From NCBI RefSeq assembly GCF_009727055.1, contig NC_052358.1:47653802-47717801 (forward strand): 64,000 bases of DNA, written 5' to 3'. The stretch is from Benincasa hispida (lineage: Eukaryota > Streptophyta > Magnoliopsida > Cucurbitales > Cucurbitaceae). The stretch's first letter is position 1. Each line of letters starts with the position of its first letter. The notes under the pieces are model-generated. The model did no database searches. It was not told the origin of the DNA and worked only from the letters and a program-made list of their open reading frames with translations. The translations under genes were made by a program, and so were the position numbers. This document shows, one piece after another, positions 59,901-64,000 of the stretch.

Positions 59901-61022
59901 CAAACTTGAAGGATTTTTAACCACTTCGATTCTTCTTAGTATTACTGGCCATCAAATGAGAAAAAACAAAAATCATAACGTGGAGGCTAAATTTGAACAT
60001 ATCCTTTGAAGGATTCCACGCGCCTCACAACCCCCCCCCCCCCCCCAAAAAAAAAAGAGGACTCATCCGACTTATAATAGTTAACTATTCAACTACATTT
60101 TTGTGGGACCACGATACTTTGTAAAATTGAAATTCAACTAAATGAAACATCGACTTAAAAGGAAAGTTATTATTATTATTTTGGAAAATGAGATTTTCTC
60201 AACACTTCTTGGTGATGAGGGACGGCTAATAGTTTTGTATTCTGATTAAATTTCTTTCCTTCAGGTTCAAGGTTACCAAACATAATGATCTTACTGCCGA
60301 ATGAGACGACACAAATTCTCTCTCCAAAGGGGGAGAAGACCATTAACCTTGCGGGAAGGTGAAAAGATCGAAACTTACGAAATCAAACTTGGTTTCTTTT
60401 GCTTCCTTATTTTACATTCTGATAGTATGCAACTTAACAATCTTCACACCTAAGCAGAAGTCTCAGCTTGTTAAGATATTGGGGTGACTTTTTTCTCCAC
60501 ACATTGAAATGATCATATTATTAATCTCAATGCTTCAAGGGTTCCTCTATTCGAGATCTGAATAGGAATTGAGAGAGTTTCATTGTTTCCTTCTAATTGC
60601 TCTCGTTTTTGTACTTTTGTTTCTTCTCCATATCCAGTTTTCAGTTGTTTCTTTTGATTGGCATATGTGTACTTTGGAGCATTAGTCTCTTTTCATTTCC
60701 TTAACGAAAAATTCAGTATCCATTTTTCAAAAAAAAAAAAAACAAAAAAAAAAAACAAAAAATAACCTGAATACAATGGTCTTACAGGGTTGGACAAGCA
60801 GTCGCGGCATTGTTGAGAAGACTTGGACTTCCATACCAGGGAAATGGATCAAGTGGAAAAATCAGAATAAATGGTTTGGCCTTGAGAAGATGGTTACAAC
60901 CGAAACTTTCCGATTCTCTAAGTGGAAAACCAGGAGAGTTTAGCTCATTTCAGTCACGTCTAAGAAAAGGAATAAGCCATCAGCAGCGTAATATTCGCAT
61001 GGGGAACCTATCATTGGATTAA
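50969..61022 (+). CDS. MRL1: MRL1-like chloroplast pentatricopeptide repeat protein (rbcL mRNA stabiliser)
   Basis: Nineteen exons: 50969-51292, 51939-52665, 52823-53054, 53286-53349, 53433-53577, 53696-53811, 54330-54458, 54634-54807, 54921-55085, 55360-55500, 56218-56317, 57615-57723, 57808-57899, 58343-58433, 58618-58849, 58959-59051, 59726-59774, 60265-60358, 60788-61022. They total 3312 nt (1103 residues plus TAA) with all junctions GT..AG and in frame. Order: Ser/Arg-rich chloroplast transit peptide, a membrane-like segment near residues 77-96, a disordered acidic region to about 350, then about ten P-class PPR motifs (NVHTYGALIDGCARAGQ, KPDRVVFNALITACGQSG) to about 870. The conserved MRL1 C-terminus follows (LPNETTQILSPKGEKTINLA). 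In Arabidopsis and Chlamydomonas MRL1 protects the 5' end of rbcL mRNA, hence Rubisco. Exons 2, 3, 10 and 14 were fixed by frame and homology, not transcripts. Confidence 0.92.
55739..56049 (+). mobile_element. TRIM retroelement in MRL1 intron 10
   Basis: Two short LTRs, 55739-55851 and 55956-56049, share GAGGATCTCAC, TTACTCCTCTC, CCAATT..TTTTGAGAT and CCATG.TTATCT.AATA. A primer-binding site TGATATCAGAGC (55852-55863; one change from the initiator-Met tRNA complement) follows the first LTR. A purine stretch (TTAAAGGGAC) precedes the second. The 5-bp repeat GTTTT flanks both sides (55734-55738 and 56050-56054). About 310 bp in all with no coding capacity: a terminal-repeat retrotransposon in miniature, in the same orientation as the gene. 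Confidence 0.82.
56318..57614 (+). other. MRL1: MRL1 intron 11, large and partly repeat-derived
   Basis: A 1.3-kb intron. The stretch 56700-57420 reads like decayed untranslated retroelement sequence but no domain or LTR pair is clear. The frames at 56860-57172 overlap each other and show nothing known. Confidence 0.45.
58171..58410 (+). repeat. About 120-bp tandem duplication covering the 5' half of MRL1 exon 14
   Basis: Copy 1 (about 58171-58290, in intron 13) and copy 2 (about 58291-58410) share TTGGTTAG, TCTTTTCAAAGGCATGT, TGTGCTTA and TCTGCCCTTGATAGA in order, 117-121 bp apart. Copy 2 includes the real splice acceptor and exon 14 from 58343. Copy 1 keeps an acceptor (TTTTCAAAG at about 58217-58225) but has an extra TATG and reads into a TAG after five codons, so it would be a poison exon if used. 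Confidence 0.8.
59335..59390 (-). mobile_element. tRNA-derived SINE relic in MRL1 intron 16
   Basis: On the - strand, an A-box-like TAGCTCAATGGTAA (59374-59387) is followed by a B-box-like GATTTGATCC (59335-59344), 29 bp apart. It is not a foldable tRNA. Confidence 0.5.
60031..60056 (+). repeat. C(16)A(10) homopolymer pair in MRL1 intron 17
   Basis: Sixteen C followed directly by ten A. Long C runs are rare in this AT-rich window; length may be uncertain in the assembly. Confidence 0.9.
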
Positions 61023-62945
61023 AGAGGTAATGCAAAAACATTAAGGCAATTTAGGAATGTCGGATGCATTTTGCTACCATAAGCAGATGATCAGAACTGT
61101 TGAAACCAGTGACCTTCCACACCATTTTAATCCAACCCGCTGCGTTTTTAAAACTTCCTCGTAAATGTTAGAATAAGTAGGCTATCGGTTCTCTCAATGG
61201 CAATGCTAGTTGAGGGGGACATATGATGCGGTATAGAGCTTTCGGTTTCGTGGCAAATTCATGGGAAGAGAGGAGCAATTTGCAGAGCTGTCGTGAATCG
61301 ATCTTTTACTAGAAAATATTTCTGGTCAAGAAGTTCATCACCAAAGTTGGTAGTCCAATTACGTGAATAAATCTTCCCTTGCTGCCCTTTACTGAGGTAA
61401 TTTATGTTATATATACAAAATGGTTGTCAAATTTTGTAATGCAAAAACATATGACGACTTTATAAATTCATCCTTCTTTCCTTTTATTTTTGGAATGAGA
61501 TGTAAAAATGTAAACTATTACCAAAAATTTATTGATTCATGAGTTTGTTCACTCAAACTGCTGAATCCAGAGAAGAAATCCGGGTATGTTTCTTGCCTCT
61601 TTCGACGTAATTATTAGTTCAATGAAAGCCAAACCTATTATTGACTCATCGACGGATAGGTCATATTGGATGAACATCGTTTATTTTCTTGTTGCTGTCA
61701 AATTACTCTCTTGGATTAAATTTGCTATCAAATTACGTCCCGTTTTCGTTTTCTGTTTTCTATTTTCCATGCTTTGTTTCTTGTTTTCTGTTTCATGTTT
61801 CTTTCTTTTGAGAATCAGAAACATACATATGTTTTATAACTATTCATGTTTTCATTTCTTAAAAAAAAAAAAATAGAAACAAAAACTTGTTTAATAATTA
61901 TTTCTTGATTCTTGTTTCTTGTTTTTTTTTTTAACAATATAATATAAAAAGAGAAGATATGTCATTCATCAAACATCGAAAAAGATATTAAAAGATATTA
62001 TCAAAAGTTTGTCATCTAATACAAGTAAGTCCCACTGAAAACTAAATATAATAACAAATTGTATCCTATTCTTCATATGTTGCCCAAATTTGAACGGCAT
62101 TATCAAACTTGAGCCATTTGTCTTAAATGATGTCAAGTCAAATCCAACTTAATTATATTATTATGTAATTGTCGTGGTTGTAAAATATTAAAGTTAAGCT
62201 AAATGAATGTCTTAGTCGACAAAATTTTTATATATGGTAAAAGTTTACTCTATTTCAGATATACTAAAATATTATAATTAAGATGATATATAATCATGCA
62301 TATTGCAAAATTTAATAATTAAGTTGAAATATATATATATATATATATATAAATTAGTGTACATATTGAAAATTAGAGTAATATATAAATCTAAATATGG
62401 GAGAATTTTACATCTTAAAATTAAAATAAAAATATAAATAACAAAATTATTTTTGTAAACAGCAAAATTAATAAAGAAAATAAATAAAATATAAGAGATG
62501 GAAATAAATATAAAAAACAAAGAATAAATTAAAGTGCATTGAGAGTTGAAATCTGAAATATAAAAAAATTAACATACATATTGAAAACTAAAATATAATC
62601 TAAATATTGGAGAATTTTAAAATTCAAAATTAAAATACAACATAAATATTGCAGTTTTTTTTTTTTTTTTTTTTTTTTGTAAATATAAAATTAATAAATA
62701 AAATATGAAGGATGGAAATAGATATAAAAGAAAGAAAACAAAACAAAATAAGAGTGTCCATCTTAGAACTTGAAAAGACATTGTGGATATGTAAAACTAC
62801 CAATAAGCTAAGTATGCATTTTGTTAAATAAAAGAAAGAGTTAATATAAGACAGAAATAGGACAGGGAGAAACTTTTTTTTTCTTTTTTTGCCATTTTCT
62901 CAAAATTTTCCCATTTTTTTAGAACATTTCTCAAATTTTATAAAT
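61023..62945. other. Region downstream of MRL1: 3' UTR, then AT-rich repeats
   Basis: 61023-61500 is the probable 3' UTR. 61700-61930 has repeated GTTTTCTGTTT/TTTCTTGTTTT words that mirror GAAACAGGAAACGAAAAC words at 62990-63040, suggesting a large decayed fold-back element of about 1.3 kb. A TA tract lies at 62329-62351 and 24 T at 62655-62678. No gene is seen. Confidence 0.4.
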
Positions 62946-63395
62946 AAGAAATGAGAACGGTTATCAAACAAGTCTATGTCTTGAAAAATGAGAAACAAAA
63001 ACAGGAAATAGGAAACAGGAAACGAAAACGTTATCAAACGAGCCCTTAATATCTAGTTCCTTCTCTTGACGAGTTTAGGGTCGTCTCACTAGAAGTTTGA
63101 ATTGAGTTTGCGTTCGTGCAGAGAGTTAAAAACCCTAAATTTATATAGCAATGTGCTTGAATGGTTGAAATGAAATGAGAACGGTTATCAAACACGTCTA
63201 TTTCTTGAAAAATAAGAAACAAAAACATGAAACAGGAAACGGAAAAGTTATCAAATGGGCCCTTAATATCTGGTTCCTTCTCTTGATGAGTTTAGGGTCA
63301 TCTCACAAGAAGTTTGAATTGAGTTTGCGTTCATGCAGAGAGTTGAAAACCCTTAATTTATATAGCAATGTGCTTGAATGGTTGAAATGAATGAG
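62946..63395. repeat. 224-bp tandem duplication, two copies
   Basis: GAGAACGGTTATCAAACA occurs at 62953 and 63177, and everything after it repeats in order for about 220 bp (GAAACAGGAAACG, CCCTTAATATCTGGTTCC, TTGAGTTTGCGTTC.TGCAG, GCAATGTGCTTGAATGG). The copies differ at only some positions, so the event is fairly recent. Confidence 0.85.
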
Positions 63396-63489
63396 TTTAA
63401 AATTTTAAGTATATATAGTTTGAGTTTGGTCTATGAATATGCAATTTATATATGTAAAAAAAAAAATATAAACAAAGAGATAAGTTTCG

Positions 63490-63580
63490 GGCGATATGCG
63501 TAGCTCAGTTGACATTCAGTATTTATTAACGACCAAGAAGTTTGTCTATCAATCTCCCACCTCCATTGTACTTAAAAAAA
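63490..63580 (+). mobile_element. tRNA-derived SINE relic
   Basis: An A-box TAGCTCAGTTGA (63501-63512), a degenerate B-box region near 63540-63556 (TTTGTCTATCAATC) and the following CTCCCACCTCCATTGTACT plus A run look like the head and tail of a tRNA-related SINE. The B-box is too altered for a tRNA gene. Confidence 0.5.
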
Positions 63581-64000
63581 GAGATAAGTTGCGGAAGTCC
63601 AAATTTTGTTTGAATTTAAGTCACGTTTAACTAATAGAATCATAGTTTTGGGTATACAAATCCATCCAAACCATGGTAACCTCATTTTCACAATCCATGC
63701 CATCAAACCTAACTAAGTTTAGTCCCTAAATTTTGAAGTTTATATTTATTTGGTTATTTTAACTTTATGTCTATTTGATTATTGGACTTTCAAAATTGTA
63801 TAATGAGTTTCTAAACTTTCAATTATGTGTTTAATTAGTTGTTGAACTTTCAACTTCGTGTTAATATGTCTGACAAAATTCAAAATTTTTTAAAATTAGA
63901 ACCATAAACTTTTAGGGGCTTGTTTGGCCCATAGACTTCATAAATTGGTGTTAAATAACTCAATTTCAATAGTAAACACTATTGAAATGTATACATTTAT
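63581..64000. other. Window end, MITE-like start cut off
   Basis: AT-rich with repeated words such as TTGGACTTTCAAAATTG and GTTGAACTTTCAACTTCGTG (63720-63900). From about 63913, TAGGGGCTTGTTTGGCCC looks like a hAT-type MITE end, but its partner end lies beyond the window. Confidence 0.35.

Noticed and set aside
62278..62520. 80-codon - strand frame rich in I, Y and F
   Set aside because: Product of AT-rich DNA and a TA tract; no domain.

Overview
The window is nuclear DNA of a flowering plant: AT-rich, intron-split genes, and heavily invaded by transposable elements. Cucurbitaceae is my best guess. This rests on recalled similarity of the proteins and repeat families, and on a XIP-type aquaporin, a subfamily missing from Brassicaceae and monocots. 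I could run no search, so the taxon is inference.

Three genes look intact, all on the + strand. (1) 10073-13098: a six-exon, 272-residue ER lumen retaining receptor-like (ERD2-related) membrane protein. (2) 19034-21524: a two-exon, 322-residue XIP aquaporin. (3) 50969-61022: a 19-exon, 1103-residue chloroplast P-class PPR protein matching MRL1, the factor that stabilises rbcL mRNA. Every splice junction I propose keeps the reading frame and uses GT..AG. The three genes have no evident functional link.

The rest is mostly mobile DNA. 1-7400 is the transposase-proximal end of a broken CACTA (En/Spm) element on the - strand, with Tnp2, DUF4218/4216, Transposase_24 and Ulp1-protease remnants, ending in a clear CACTA terminus. 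7407-9320 holds a Copia integrase relic and an LTR-like stretch. 13427-14503 is a hAT-type non-autonomous element with an 8-bp target duplication, carrying a LINE 3' end and a pair of about 135-bp repeats inside. 23300-25339 is a Copia-type LTR relic. 26582-33522 is a long LTR (probably solo) split by a 4.36-kb Mutator-like element (26898-31259) with about 140-bp inverted ends and a decayed 9-bp target duplication. 35034-45459 is a complete but dead Copia element (- strand) with 2-kb LTRs, nested in an LTR of a related family in opposite orientation. 49008-50311 is another probable solo LTR. Smaller items are MITEs, three tRNA-like SINE relics, a TRIM in an MRL1 intron and several tandem arrays.

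Two signals are not explained by ordinary annotation. First, inside the LTR at 32519-32993 there are ten short hairpins, each with the same 7-nt loop (GAAAGTG or GAAAGAG) but different arms that still pair. Their non-Watson-Crick pairs are G-T on the + strand, which points to selection on a sense RNA. Second, a palindromic motif around CGATCG (fullest form TAAACGATCGTTTA) forms 22-bp-period arrays just inside both ends of the Mutator-like element. It recurs in the LTRs and leader of the unrelated Copia element.
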